DNA of 64,000 bases from NCBI RefSeq assembly GCF_040115645.1, contig NC_089551.1:1674001-1738000 (forward strand), written 5' to 3'. The notes below the pieces were generated by a model. It was given only the letters and a program-made list of their open reading frames with translations, was not told the DNA's origin and did not search any database. The position numbers and the translations under genes are program-made. The number at the start of each line of letters is the position of its first letter. Within the stretch, counting starts at the first letter, position 1. Below are positions 23,501 through 34,806 of this stretch, one piece after another. This DNA comes from Euwallacea fornicatus. Taxonomy: Eukaryota; Arthropoda; Insecta; Coleoptera; Curculionidae.

Positions 23501-26500
23501 CGGTTACTTCCCAGACCCTACGAGGTTCTGCCCTGTCTCGTTGCCACCACACGTTTTGCAATGTTGCTGATGAATCATTTTCCAGAGATTCCAAAGCGTC
23601 GTTGTCGATCAGGGCCCCGTATTTACGGGAAGTTAAACCTCCATCAATAAAAAAGGGCCAACAATTCTATTCCCCAGCATCCTTATCCCCACATTGAAGG
23701 ATCGTCTGTCTTGAGGTCCAATCGGCTCGCACCGTCGAGGGCTTTCGGTGGACCAAAAATGTCCATTGCGCCCATTGAAAATACCACCTGTCCAGAAACA
23801 TATCTTGCTTTTGTGGGGTTTATGGTTATCGCGTTTTCGAGGTCCCAAATTTTCCATCTGGACATGCTCGATCCATTTGCGAAACGTTCAACAAAAGCCG
23901 GGGGATTGTTATTAACTTTAAACAAACGCAGAGCTGTTAAAAATTAAATACATAGAATCAGTTACTTTTGTTAACACGCGAGTTACCATATGCTGGGTGT
24001 CCGGGCGGACCCGGACTCGGGAGATCAACATGGAAAATCGGTTTTTATTTTTTTGCGTCTGCGCCGATTGTCCAAATGGAAAACATTCACGTGGAGGTCA
24101 TAACACGCAAAATCGGCCACCATTCCGCAATTGTTTAAGTGTCCTTTGGCTCAAAGCGGCTCTGGTGAACAGCAGATTTGTGACGTCGCACGGAGTCAAA
24201 TGTGGTCTTTACGGGGGCCATCCGGGCAGTGGCGAGGACAGCGGCGTTTTGTAGTTACGGTCTTTTTTAACTTTAATAGCTGGATGATGAAACTGTTTCA
24301 GAGTGTTTTGAGCGCTTTTCGATACATATTAAATGGAATTGATAAAACCGATGTTCTCTGAAGGACCGACGGCTGATATTCCGGGTAGCGTGTCCGTCTG
24401 AACGCTTCAATATTTCATTCTTAAAAGCTCGTTTGAGATAATTTTTTGAAAACGGACGCAGGCTTATTTTTTTTTTAATGGATCTCTGACGCAAACCGGG
24501 CAATTTTTTAAAGGTGCCAACTAATGTGTGCGGAACACACGACGTCAAAATAAAAATTTGTTCCTGTCAGACGGTTTACCACAACAAAATGGAGTTTTTA
24601 GGCTGATTTATTCGAGGATTTGCGTATCGACGCTTATTATCCGAAATCACATCTAAACAAACAATTTTCAAGTCACCAGAAACGTGCGCGCACCCACGGT
24701 GCCATGCCCAAATATTGTGATGATATTTTACGTAATAATCCTCAATGATTCCATGATGTGCTTATTTTATTTATAACGTTATTTTTCCCATGGAAAACTG
24801 AAACGACTGATGTTTATCATCCAAGTAACGTAGAGGCGACGGGAAAGAAAATTTATTAAATGTTTTGATACTCGCAACATACAATTTACACACAGAAAAC
24901 TCCATTCTGGTCACGTTTATACATACTTAAAAATGGTTTTTCGAATGGGTGCCAAATTGGTTTCTCGCAGACAGTGTGTCGCCCACACCGAAGTGTTTTA
25001 TTCCATCCTGACCAGGACAAATTCCCAAGATTTATTGTTGTTGGTTTCACGTGTGTTACTTCAGCCTGTAATCGATTCACCCGGAAGATGAAGGACGTTG
25101 AAATCGGATCGTGTATGGTCTGCCAAAAACGAATGACGTCAATAGGATGACGGGACTCCAGAGATGCAAGACCGCGAGGAGTACCACCTGGGGCTTCTCG
25201 AAGAAGTGGTTCGGTCGCTTTTGGATTTTTGGAGGATCAAAGAACCAGCCCCGATGACGGATGCCGGAGGCCACGCCGATGGCTGCATTTTCAGGGGTGT
25301 GCAGCCCTGCAACGGACAGAGTCGCAGGATGCAGGTTTCGTGCCGCTTGGCGCTCGTCAGGCGACCGGAGGCCTCTCGGACTCAGCAGCGGCCGCACGAG
25401 AAGGCGGCGCCGGTGTTTCGTGGAGCGGGGAGGCGATTATTAAAAATTTCGCCGAAGTCTTGCTGAGGCCGGCCCTGCTCAGGATTGCGGGATTTTGGGA
25501 GCTCTTCGAGCTCGAAGTCTTCTCTGTTCTGTTCGATCTTTCGGTTCGGTTAGATACTCTACTTCCTCGTGCAAGGAAGAAAGTTACCGAAATACGTAAC
25601 TATCGCTCGCATGTAGAGCGATTAATTAAGAATTAAAAATAAGCGCGTTGCCAGAAAAATATATATTTTTAGAATTAATAAAGTACACTTCTTGTTTGTC
25701 CAAATATTGTAAATATATTTTCAATACATTTTGTTTATGTCCTTTTTTTTCTGGCTATTTTCGATTTCGTACGGTTCATGTGCAGGCCAATCAATTTGTT
25801 TACGTATATTATTGTGTGATAGCGACTTTGTCATTCACAGTATTGATTGAAAATATTTTAAGGCGCCAAAAGCGGTTCGTTTAACGCAGCAGTTGAAAGA
25901 AAAGATTTTTGAAAAATTCGAAAGTGGCGGAAAGAAGGGTAAAATCGCAAAAGATTTAAATTTGAGTAAATCAGTGATATCAACGGAGATTTCTAACTTT
26001 AAAAATAGAGGAACCTTAGATGAGCTTCCTAAGTGTGCCCGCAAACGAAAAACTAACAAAGTGATGGACAGAAGCATTAAACTGTCGTCCATCCAGGATC
26101 TGTTGAAGAGTGCAAGTCGCATGCAACAAGAGTTGTGTGTGGCAGTATCAGTGAGTACCATAAAACGAAGATAAGAAGCACCGATTTATATGGGAGAAAA
26201 TCGGCAGAGAAACCTTTCATCTCAAAGAAAAATAGAGAAACTGGATTGCGTTGTGCGAAAGAGCTTGTGAACTGGTCATATGAAAAACGGAAAATTGTCT
26301 TTTTCTCAGACGAAAATCAATCCAAATTATTCAAATCAGACGGAATTGGTAGGGTCAGAAGACCAATTAATGAACGGTTCAATTCGAAATATTCCGGAAA
26401 ATTACATACTGCTCTGGGCAGAAGAAAATATGAGCGGTGGACGATCCAAGACGACAGCGACCCGAAGCATAACTCCAAATTAATTAAAAAACGGTTGACC

Positions 26501-27850
26501 GTGCATAACGTTGATATGGTGAGGCCGGCCGAAAGCCCCGATCTGAACCCCATAGAGACCCTTTGGGATGAAATTGACAAAAGAATTGGTGAGAAAAAAA
26601 TCACAAATATGGCGGATTTGTTCAAAATACTTGGGACTGAATATCTGAAAAATTATCATCATCATATGAACAACTGACGCTGGAAAGTAATTAAAAGTAA
26701 GGTGTGTGACGGTAGATTTTTAAGTACGTCCCTGCTTCGTTTCTAAGATCTTTAAATCTAAAGTTTGTGATCGAGAACTAATCACATTTTCTAGGAATGA
26801 CTACCAAATTTTAAGGTTGTTAACATAAGTTTGAATGTGTAGACATCGGATTATTTAGATCGTTTTAGGAGGCCGAACATGCATACAACGCTCCGGGGGC
26901 CCGAAGGTCGCGTCCTGGCTGCGAAAAGAGTGCTCAAATTTGAAGACGTTCTACTTCACGTGAAACTTTTAGGCCTCAAAGTAGTGTATTGAAGTAGTGA
27001 GTGTAGCACAACAACGAAGTAGCGATTTTTCCAGCTTCTTAAACTCGGAAATCGGTGTGCATTTCTTGGGAATAACTCACTGGATTTTTTTTTTTAGTTT
27101 TTCGTCTGACCCTTTATTTGCAGAAATTAGAAAAAAAATTATTTGTCGTGGCCTTATCACCCCAGCAACTCGACAAATATCGAGTTCCGCGTATCGCTGG
27201 TGTGAATACACTTTCTGAATGTGCTCTGGGACAATGTCTCTTGAAAATCGCTCGAAAAATAAGTTCAAATTTACTTACACCGAGGTAAAATCAGGTCTTA
27301 GAGGCTCGTCTTGAATGTACGCAAACACGGTTAATAGCGACGTAAACATCATTATCAGCTCTATAGTATTTTTAAACTGCAAGTTCAAGCCAAACTTTTG
27401 AAAGTTAATTTTAGGAAAAGTGTGACATAGTTTTCAGTATCACATCGAGATACATTTTCGGAGTTTGTCTTGCGTTCTTTCTCCATTAACTGTTGATCAT
27501 TATGTAAGTGCTATGGGCGTGCGAACCACCCGATTCCTCATCATTAAACTTGTCACCGCATGAAAGAACAATTAAATATCTGCATAATGCTCGGTATAAC
27601 AGCCTTGGCCAGTCTAATACTAAATAAACAACAAACCGTTATTCCTGTTAATTAATTTTCAAACAAACTCACCAATAGTTTTGATAATAGAAAAATCGTC
27701 GATATCATATCTTCCATCATCTTTAGCATTCTCCTCCAAGTCATCCGAGCAATTCTCGTAATCATCGCTATGGGTCCTGGCAGAAGAAGAGTCCAAACTA
27801 TCAGTACTCTCCTGCCTGCTCCGAATCACCCCATTAACCCATTCGGCCAT
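11508..27850 (-). CDS. Pka-C3: cAMP-dependent protein kinase catalytic subunit, PKA-C3/PRKX type
   Basis: This is an AGC-family Ser/Thr kinase, the insect counterpart of human PRKX. Six coding exons in transcript order: 27850-27673, 14894-14726, 12404-12049, 11998-11817, 11762-11685, 11633-11508. They total 1089 nt, or 362 residues, close to PRKX length. Residues 1-50 form an acidic Ser-rich leader. The glycine loop GTGTFGRV is completed across intron 1. Then come the ATP-binding Lys in YMAMKIL, the alpha-C Glu in VEHVKNEKNIL, the YRDLKPEN catalytic loop, DFG, and the activation-loop Thr in DRTWTLCGTPEYLAPE. The C-terminal hydrophobic motif is LKLFEDF. DNPFGIYEKIL and DRTKRIGNMK are typical of the C3/PRKX branch. 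All junction phases agree. The start is the only ATG before the open frame. Intron 1 is 12.8 kb and filled with transposon relics, while the other introns are mostly short. No pseudogene damage is seen. Confidence 0.95.
12405..14725. other. Intron 2 of the kinase gene
   Basis: Non-coding for the kinase. It holds a non-LTR retrotransposon RNase H relic at 13366-13650 (opposite strand). A GCCCTGTC element-end-like site lies near 14200. No other coding sequence is supported. Confidence 0.6.
13366..13650 (+). pseudogene. RNase H domain relic of a non-LTR retrotransposon
   Basis: One frame reads AWYTDGPRPEG, matching the WxTDGS start of retrotransposon RNase H domains. After a frame change it continues as GAHASVFQAKIFAI..CSDSP, matching the ASVFQAEVxAI and CSDSQ motifs. 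At least one frameshift is therefore present, and no reverse transcriptase part is readable nearby. It lies antisense inside kinase intron 2. Confidence 0.6.
15596..15815. repeat. 25-bp minisatellite
   Basis: The TCGAACACCAACATCAACGT-type unit recurs at exactly 25-base steps (15621, 15646, 15671, 15696, 15721), then degrades into shorter ACGTCA(C/A)CATC units up to about 15815. The 25-base period rotates the reading frame, so the open frame across it is not evidence of a protein. Confidence 0.85.
16090..17625. repeat. Diverged satellite array, unit about 145 bp
   Basis: About ten units, each with a GTAAATTCCG-like block, an (C/A)CCAACGCTGAACTTTAAT-like block, a run of A, a CCCAAAGTAGTTCAACCTAAG-like block, and tandem GAACTAACC decamers. 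The GTAAATTC block recurs near 16110, 16222, 16360, 16513, 16661, 16805, 16957, 17104, 17230 and 17525, with spacings mostly 112-153. About 130 bases of unrelated sequence (about 17367-17500) interrupt the last units. The units are strongly diverged, so the array is old. Confidence 0.8.
18502..19752. mobile_element. 1.25-kb foldback element with arms of about 490 bp
   Basis: The left arm (18502-19002) and the reverse complement of the right arm (19265-19752) align along nearly their whole length. Shared blocks include GAGAGC..GCGAAAGCT at the outer end, ATTTCAGGTC in the middle, and GCAAAATAAATTGA / CAACGCAAAA near the inner end. The outer end begins TACAGGGTGTCC, and the other end reads CGCCCCGTATGT. 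The loop of about 260 bp contains its own AATTATTTAAATAA hairpin (19080-19113). No coding capacity. It is interpreted as a non-autonomous relative of the CAGGGTGT-ended transposons, in sense or antisense within the kinase intron. Confidence 0.7.
20647..21260. mobile_element. Non-autonomous inverted-repeat element, copy 2
   Basis: Its ends (ACAGGGCGTAAC..GGGGGGAGATAGTACTCTGC at left, GCGGAGCACTAGCGCCCCCTGAG..ACACCCTCT at right) are inverted repeats of about 70 bases. The interior from about 20890 (CAGGGTGTCACGTTTTCTGG.. GCTTTGCATCTTTT) matches the reverse complement of the copy at 2746-3270. It contains a poly-T run near 21016 and a poly-C run at 21120-21145. A further ACAGGGCGTC end begins at about 21264. 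Confidence 0.6.
21690..21730. mobile_element. Transposon end (CAGGGTGGCCC)
   Basis: CTACAGGGTGGCCCAAATCATG is the form commonly seen at ends of this transposon group. The rest of an element could not be delimited. Confidence 0.35.
22910..23100 (-). mobile_element. Truncated Tc1-like element end
   Basis: About 190 bases match the reverse complement of 52040-52250. Shared landmarks are ATGCACAGTC(A/G)CTTTCGTATCAAA, GGCAAAATAATGCTTC, ATTAATTAAAAAG and CGCCTCG. It is the 3' end of the same transposon family whose better copy lies at 51741-52250. It stops where a TACAGGGTGTCCC element end begins at 23101, which suggests that a second insertion cut it. Confidence 0.6.
25160..25440. other. GC-rich island in kinase intron 1
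   Basis: A strongly GC- and CpG-rich stretch with open frames in several phases on both strands. None has a recognised motif. It contrasts with the AT-rich intron. It could be a retroelement remnant or transferred GC-rich sequence. Nothing supports a functional gene. Confidence 0.3.
25863..26677 (+). pseudogene. Degenerate Tc1-like (DD34E) transposase
   Basis: The frame from about 25863 reads an HTH-like N-terminal region (KIAKDLNLSKSVISTEISNF). It breaks by frameshift near 26140-26170, then resumes as STDLYGRKSAEKPF. The first catalytic Asp is in VFFSDENQSKLF, the second in IQDDSDPKHNS, and the Glu in ESPDLNPIETLWDEI, giving a spacing of about 34 between the last two. Roughly 40 residues normally found between the first two Asp motifs are missing. 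The starting Met is also lost. This is a dead copy in the kinase intron. Confidence 0.75.
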
Positions 27851-30596
27851 AATGGATCACTTTCCCAGAAATGTATGTCGAAGGAAACCAAACTCCAAAT
27901 AAAGAATGAAACGTTCCTCCGAGAATAGGAGAAATAAAATGAAAGTTTTTAATGTGGTACTATCAGTGGTACTCGAAGACCGCACGTGGCCGACCGGTTC
28001 TGGTAGAGATCGACCGTCTGCAACGCGACTCGTCCCAATGCGAACTGATAATTTCGATCTCGCCGATCGAGTTGGAAAGTTGTGAGATACTGAGTGTTAA
28101 GATAGGCGTGGGCTTATTTTCATCTTAACTTAATCTAGCTGGTTGTGAATTAAGACGCTAAAAATATTTTCTGGAGCTTCTAGCTTGTTTTGTTTCAGTT
28201 CAAGTGGTTTTAGGTGCACGCTCTATTTCAGAGCAAGTGAGGCTTTGGGACACGATTCGGGTCCGTGTACCGCACGAGTCGCGAGAAAATCTATTATTTT
28301 TTTTATCGTATTGCGAAAACGGAGGTTTTCGAGGAGATTGCCATCGGTTTCCTGCTTCAAACTCGTTTCTGCAGAGACACTTCCAAGAATTTGGCGATTA
28401 CCAAATAGCCCATTAAAAAACAACGGCAGTTTGATGCACTGTTCCAAGTCTACTGTGCGTTTTCTTATCTCGTAGTTTTTCTGATGTTTTAAGGCTTCAA
28501 GAATATTGGCATTAGGCAGAGCGTTCAGCACTGGCGCGATACAGCTCTGGTACATTAAAGTCGAATCTTTGAATCGAACATCTGTGTCTTTTTGCATAAA
28601 AACTGTCGGTGATATATGGGGTAGCCGATAATAAACGACTCTCTTCTGAACAATAGGGGATTCTTGATAAATGTTATTTATAGGCTCACAACTACCTACA
28701 ATAAAACAACAACGTAATTTAACGTCTTTATTTTGTAAACAATTTTTTTACATAATTACGTACCGTTTACATGACTTCTCCTATTTCTGTCAAATGATTG
28801 ATTGAAGGGCAAAAAACCAACTTTTTGAAAATTTCTCTTTCAAAGCAGTGGATAGAAAAAAAAACTGTTTTGCCAGAGAAATACACTGAACTTGCAAATA
28901 ACAAGCATATGAATATGAAACTGAATATCGCTTATAACAGAACGATTAAATTAATATTAATGATAATCGTCCCATTACAAAAATAGTATAACTCTTAAGG
29001 CCTAAAGCACTGACCGTTATTTTCCTCGCTTAACAACTAAACAATATAATAAACAACAATCCTCGTAAACAACAACAAAACGCGCGTTGTGGCGCTGTAA
29101 TAATGTATAATAATACAAAAAAATAATAAGAACACAAATGCAAAATAAGAAGAGATTCATAATATTATTTATTGTCTGAATGTTTTCCTTGTCTTTTCTT
29201 AAATGAACTTAATACTGATTATTTTGTGTGTATGTTAATAGGAAACACATTAAAATTGGGGATATTATTAGCAAATATGTATAGGATATTTACGGCTTCT
29301 CTGGTTAGTCATGGTTTATTGGAGTTTGTTGCGGAAGTTAAAATAAAGGGACTTTTGGTCAGGAAATAATAAAATTTGACTAAAACAATTTTACTAAGTA
29401 TCACAAACAAACGTTGTCTTTTTAAATTCCTACACTTAGAGCCAGTGTGCCACAAAAATGCGTTCAGGTATATTTGAAACCAAACGCACTTTTCCGGAAA
29501 CACACGGCTTTCTACACATACAGGGTGAAAGACACTTTAATAACAACAATCCGAAGTCAGTGCTTACAAAGAAGTTTTAATCTTAACTACATAGGGCAAT
29601 TTTAACGGGCTGAGCCGCTAAAATCCGTCTAACAACGAGGAGAACATCAATTCACACTAAGCAAGGGTCCGAAGCAGCTGCTGATATGAAAACGTTGTCG
29701 AGCAACAGGAAGTTTTCCCCCATTTCTAAAGGAGAAACCCCTCTTGGTCTCCGATTTACATTTATGTGAATGACCGCGATGTCCCAATACACATCCAAGG
29801 CACAATATGTATTCCAGTACTTTTAAAATTTTCAAAATGTCGCCGTTTACCACGGCGACTCTACCACAGTAAACTACCTTTTTTAAAGACCTCTCTAAGC
29901 GATAATTAATTAGTAATTTGATATTAATATTATTATTATTATCATTTATCATTATTGTTATATAAAAATACTTTTGATTGATGTTTGTTTGAAATTCGTT
30001 TAAAATACGACTGTCGCAGCACTGAAATACTTAAGATATTAACAATGATCACCTATCTTTTAAAACTACTCGTAGTTAATGGCGATATTGCGGCGTTAGA
30101 TATTGATTTTTAATGTTTTTCATTCGTGGAATTTTCGGGTAAGTTTTTCTCCATCTGACACAAGCTGGACTAACATGAACTGAAATTTTTCGATTTTTTA
30201 AAACTGGCAAATAGTTATACATCGAAATGCTATATCGAGGAGTCTTTCTCAAAATATAAAAGTTATAATTTTTTGAAATTACGACTGTATAATTTTTAAC
30301 GTAAGAAATTGGTTACCTTTGCGAAAGCATTAATGCCGGATGGAACAAAAATTCTCAATATTTTGATGAACGCCCATCGAACACCCCAATTCCGCTCGCA
30401 ATACTAAAAGAGTGATTGTTACTGGACCCTGCCTTTTACGGGAAATAGTACCCATATTATACAACATAAGTCGACCGTGGTAGCCGACTAACGCGACCTT
30501 TTCTTGTAACCTAAGAGCAATGGAAAGACAGAGCGGATAAGAGATTATGTCTTAACACTTATTAATAACGGAGGAGTTAATTTAACGTCAACGTTA
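27851..30596. other. Upstream of the kinase start, downstream of RPUSD2
   Basis: The 5' UTR and promoter of the kinase probably lie within about 300 bases above 27850. A CAGGGTGA element-end-like site lies near 29521. No coding sequence is supported in the AT-rich remainder. Confidence 0.4.
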
Positions 30597-33500
30597 TCAC
30601 TCGGATATGTCCGGGTCTACCCAGTCCACTTTCGCCCACTCAGGCAGCTCCGTCTCGTACTCCCAACCTGGTCCCTATTTAAACGAGATATAGATAGATC
30701 ATATTTCATTATAAAGAGCCTCATGGTCTTACCCGATACTTCCAGGCATGCAAATACATGATCAGATCCTGAGGTTTGGGGTCACGGTACCGGACTTTGC
30801 ATTCGTAACAGTGTAAATCCACTGTCATTTTGTCTGGATTAAAGGCGAGATCTGGGACTTCATGGCCAGTCTGAGTGGCCACTGTCACCTACGTGTTACA
30901 TATATTCTTCGATTTGCGACACATTTTATCAACGATTTCTCATACCTTCGCATCATCGTCCACTCTTCGATTATTAAAAGCGGCCACAGTTAAAGGGTTT
31001 GCAACCACAGATTCGCACGCAGGAGGCGATGATCTGCTGCTATCGTCACAGGGTGACGGTTCCCTAGAAACAGGATCTGCATCATCATCTGCTTTCGGCA
31101 GAGGGCCCACTAATGTGTCCTCCAGATCGCCCTTCCTTGTGTTGAACATGGATAGTTCGCTATCACCGTCCATCCCAAGCCAATTCTCGGCATTGTGAAT
31201 ATGAATTAAATCGCGCACAAGTTCTTCGTCATTTTTACCCCCCAAGTCTCCCCCTTTGCCCTTTTGCGGCCCAAACACTTCGTGATTGTAGAGTGGGTCG
31301 TTTACTACTGGATAGCCTGAAGAAATTTCAATAAATTACAGGTAAATTAATTGAAAATCCTCTATTACCTAAATACTGTAAATGGACCCGGATCTGGTGC
31401 ATTCGCCCTGTTTTGGGCTTGCAAAGCACGATACTAGTTTTGCCGTTGTACCCCAATTTCTGGAAGAAAGTGCTGCAGTCTTTGCCCTTAGCAGACACTT
31501 TGCAAACGCCGATTTTGTAGCTCAACACCTCAATCGGTTCCTTGCACTCAATAGGCTCACTGTCCACATACAAAACTCAGCCCTCGCTACAATTAATCGA
31601 AAAATACTCACTCGGGAAACTCTCCTTCCACTCGACAAATATACTCCTTAGAAACTAGCCGGTTTCGGATTTGATGTTCCATTTGCCGAGCTTTTTTGGG
31701 GCTTCTGCCGAACAGCAGCAAACCACTGGTCAGTCGATCCAATCGGTGAATGGTCCGCAAATTTTTCAAATTATACTCTTTAGCCAGAATAAAGACCACG
31801 GTGTTGTGCCGGTACCGACCACATGGATGTACCTGGAAGGGTGCTGTCTTGTAGAGTGTGTGAGCAAATAATGGAATAATAATAGTATTATTTGTAGTGT
31901 AAGGTCCTGAATTAAAAATGGAATGTATTTTTGGATAATTTAAACATTTAACTTTTTAAGACTTTTGAAATCATACAAAAAACTTGGGCCGTTTAATATG
32001 TCTTTGGATTCAGTTGCCATGGCTTCGTAAACCATCTTCTCTAAACCCCTAAAAATCATCCGTACATCAAATAGGACGTCCACAAGTGCCGTCTTATGGC
32101 CTTTTAAGTATTGTACACCAGTGCCCATGACTTTTTCCAGTGCAAATAACATGAATTTGGCTCAATAAGTCTTCTCGACTGAGCTTTTAACAACCGGACC
32201 ACTCGGTACACTACTCACCGGCAACGAACACGGTTTGTCCAATACGACAATGTCCTCGTCAACGTATAATAACTTGATCAGGTTCGAAAGTACCGGGGTC
32301 TCATGTCTGGAACCATCGACAACAAAAATATCGTAAAGATGGGTGCCATTCCGGCAACTGTTTCATTAGTTGAAATGAATGAATTTGTCTGCCAAACAAG
32401 TTAGTTTTACGACGATTATGTGAGACGGTTTCGTCCCAGCAAGTGCGAAATGTTAGTATTGAGAGCATGCAAAAGTAGGAATTGAAATATAAATTTCATG
32501 GCGGTCTTATCGGCCACTTACGGGAATCGAAGCGGGTTTGTTGACCACCAAAACGTCCTCATCCATATGTACAATGGTGATCGGTTGGCTAGTGACCGGT
32601 ACTTCATGTCTGTAACATACGCTTAGTCACATGTCTACTGCAGATAGTTAAAACCAAGGATAGAGGAGAAATGCGAATAATATGTACACATAATAAAGAT
32701 GGGTCGTAAAAGTGTGTCAAGAAGTTTCGTGGTTTTAACTTTTTATTAGAATTTCGCATAAAAGTCTCGTTTCAAATCAACTCTCTAATCTAAAGAAACT
32801 TTCCCACAGCACTCGCATATAAATTATTCAGATACTTAGTTTGCTATTTCTCTTTGAGATTTGCTAGCTGTCGTAATCTGCAAAGATTGTTATTATTATA
32901 ATATAAGGGCCCGAGTTCATTTCGAAGACTTACTCTCTAGAGCAATCCCCAAGTCCTCAAATTACCTAAAGCACACAATATAAACATAAAACCAACAGAC
33001 TTCTTATGACTGGACCCATCCCTAATATGGTCAATTAGAACTTACCTGTGCACCACATTGGCCAATAAATCGTTATGTTTTAACTTGTAATCTGTAGGAA
33101 CTTTCTCATAATTAACCGTCAAGGTACTGGCCTGAATGCACCGTTCATATTCTTCTGCAGGATGTGCCCTAAACTCTCGAGAAAAGACGTCTAAAATCCT
33201 TTCACCCACCCATCTCCCCTTCGTGAAGGTTGTGAAGGTAAAATAGTACGGATAAACTTTTCTGAGGCCTAAATAAATAATCACGTGTGTAACAATTATA
33301 GTCAAAGGAGATGAAGGCCTTACCGTTTTCTATGTAATACGTGGTTTCGTTGTAGCGCTCATCAGTGAAACCGGGTCTCTTGGCTTTCAGTGCTTTAGTT
33401 TCCAGTTTTGCCTGCAAAGAGGAAGGTAATTCCATCACATCAAATAACACAGAAACGTTGCTTTAATGACCTTAAATACTAGACAAAAAGTCTGAAAATA

Positions 33501-34806
33501 CCTTTTTGTTATTTGTACAACATAATCAGCTCAAAAACGTTGCATTGCTGCCATTTTCTTCCGTGACTAAATTTTAATTATCCACCGGAGCAGCATTGCG
33601 CCCTTTCGCCGTTAATTAATGAACGGAAATAAAAAGTTTCGGTTCATTAGTTAACTTTATTGTTGGGGCAGGTAATGGAAGAAATAAGACCAAAACGCAA
33701 CCCCCACAGCGCTCAACGAGAATTTATTTTAATAAACTTTCATTCAAATTTTAAATGAACAGCAGCAATGTTCATTACAGAGTTGCGCCTTGAAGGCATT
33801 CGACGCAGTGGCGTTCGCAAATCGAATCAGACGCTTTATTAGTCTGCTATCTCGGACTAAAAGCCAATATAACAGAAACCAATGTCCCTAAAGTCCTATA
33901 ACAATAACAAACCGGAGCTATATCCCGCAGGGAGAACCGCAGAAGCTGATTTGCTTGTCCCTGGACTTTCAAGGTGACTTATTATGGCTTATTATGGAAT
34001 TATGGCCTGGGGATGTTACTGTTTCAATTTCGTTACTCCCTGTATTTTCTTAAACAATATAACTGGCCAGTATTAACGAAGATTAGGTTTGGGCTGATGT
34101 CAAGGCGGAACAATGGGTCAATACACGACAGGTTGGCGAAAATAGTTCTTCAGATATAGATGATGCGCACTTGAAGCTCTGATCAACATGGTGAATGAAA
34201 GTATTTGTGTTTGTAATATTGCAATTTTCAAAGGAAGTTTTGGCCAATACAGCAATATAATGTACAGATCTGCTCTATTAAGCTCTTATTCTACAGCATT
34301 GTGACAATGTAATTAAACAACACTAATCTCAGTCAAGGTTTAACGCATCAAATTGTGTCGGTCAATCAAAACATGCACAACCAATATTGCCACTCCTGCA
34401 ATGCTTGAGGATATTCAAAGATTACAGAATAGATGACATATATACATAAATTCTATATTTCCAGCAAAATTTGCCTGTAGTCCAATAATCGTTTGCAGAT
34501 GGATTTGTATATTTTTGTTGCAGCTTTTGTGCTGATTGCTTTATCTTCATGTCAGCAATTAAAAAATGGTTGGTTTGTGATTCATTTATTGCGACACACT
34601 TTACTGAATGTGTGTTATTGCGCAAAAATTACCTTCTTCGTAGGAGGCTCATCAAGAGTCTCCTGCTTCAGAAATTCCTTTACAACTAGATCATCAGGGA
34701 AGTCCGTATTCGTTGCTTTGTCAAAAAACTCCAACATTTTAATTAGTTCTTCGGTTATACGATGTCTTTGAACATAAATACACTTTGGTAAATATCTTTG
34801 CCCCAT
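30597..34806 (-). CDS. RPUSD2: RPUSD2-type RNA pseudouridine synthase
   Basis: A RluA-family enzyme converting uridine to pseudouridine in RNA. Exons in transcript order: 34806-34633 (tentative), 33414-33324, 33268-33046, then 32609-32522 or 32306-32219, then 31832-31612, 31559-31369, 31316-30946, 30888-30733, 30674-30597. Phases agree throughout and give about 530 residues, similar to human RPUSD2. Landmarks are an N-terminal GLRKVYPYYFTFTTFTKGRW block with an S4-like region, DEDVLVVNKPASIP, VHPCGRYRHNTVVFIL, the catalytic Asp in HRLDRLTSG, and GRMHQIRVHLQYLGYPVVND. The C-terminal extension has LHCYECKVRYRDPKPQDLIM, as in RPUSD2. The first exon is uncertain. A strong acceptor (CTTCCTCTTTGCAG) precedes 33414, and the exon at 34633-34806 joins it in frame. 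A local ATG at 33435 is the alternative. Confidence 0.9.
32219..32306 (-). other. RPUSD2 exon 3, variant B
   Basis: 88 nt from acceptor GGTTCCAG|ACATGAG to donor CCG|GTGAGT. It encodes LLYVDEDIVVLDKPCSLP in the same phase as variant A. It is identical to A at about 15 of 30 residues. No frame damage is seen. Including both exons would shift the frame, so only one can be used at a time. Confidence 0.8.
32522..32609 (-). other. RPUSD2 exon 3, variant A
   Basis: 88 nt from acceptor GTTACAG|ACATGAAG to donor CCC|GTAAGT. With flanking bases it encodes 30 residues, including VHMDEDVLVVNKPASIP. It enters in phase 2 and leaves in phase 0. This variant is closer to the vertebrate sequence. Confidence 0.85.

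Larger units (their letters stand above)
14895..27672. other. Intron 1 of the kinase gene (12.8 kb, repeat-rich)
   Basis: Between exons 1 and 2 of the PKA-C3-like gene. Contents are described in separate entries: a minisatellite, a satellite array, a long inverted repeat, small TIR elements, a Tc1 relic and a GC-rich island. No intact gene is seen inside. Confidence 0.8.

Noticed and set aside
28223..28597. 124-codon open frame on the minus strand upstream of the kinase
   Set aside because: No motif or family is recognised, there are no clear splice sites, and it lies in a spacer. Length alone is not enough.
31560..31611. Apparent stop between RPUSD2 exons 4 and 5
   Set aside because: Using the acceptor TATGTGGACAG at 31560/31559 gives an in-frame junction that matches the family, so no break exists.
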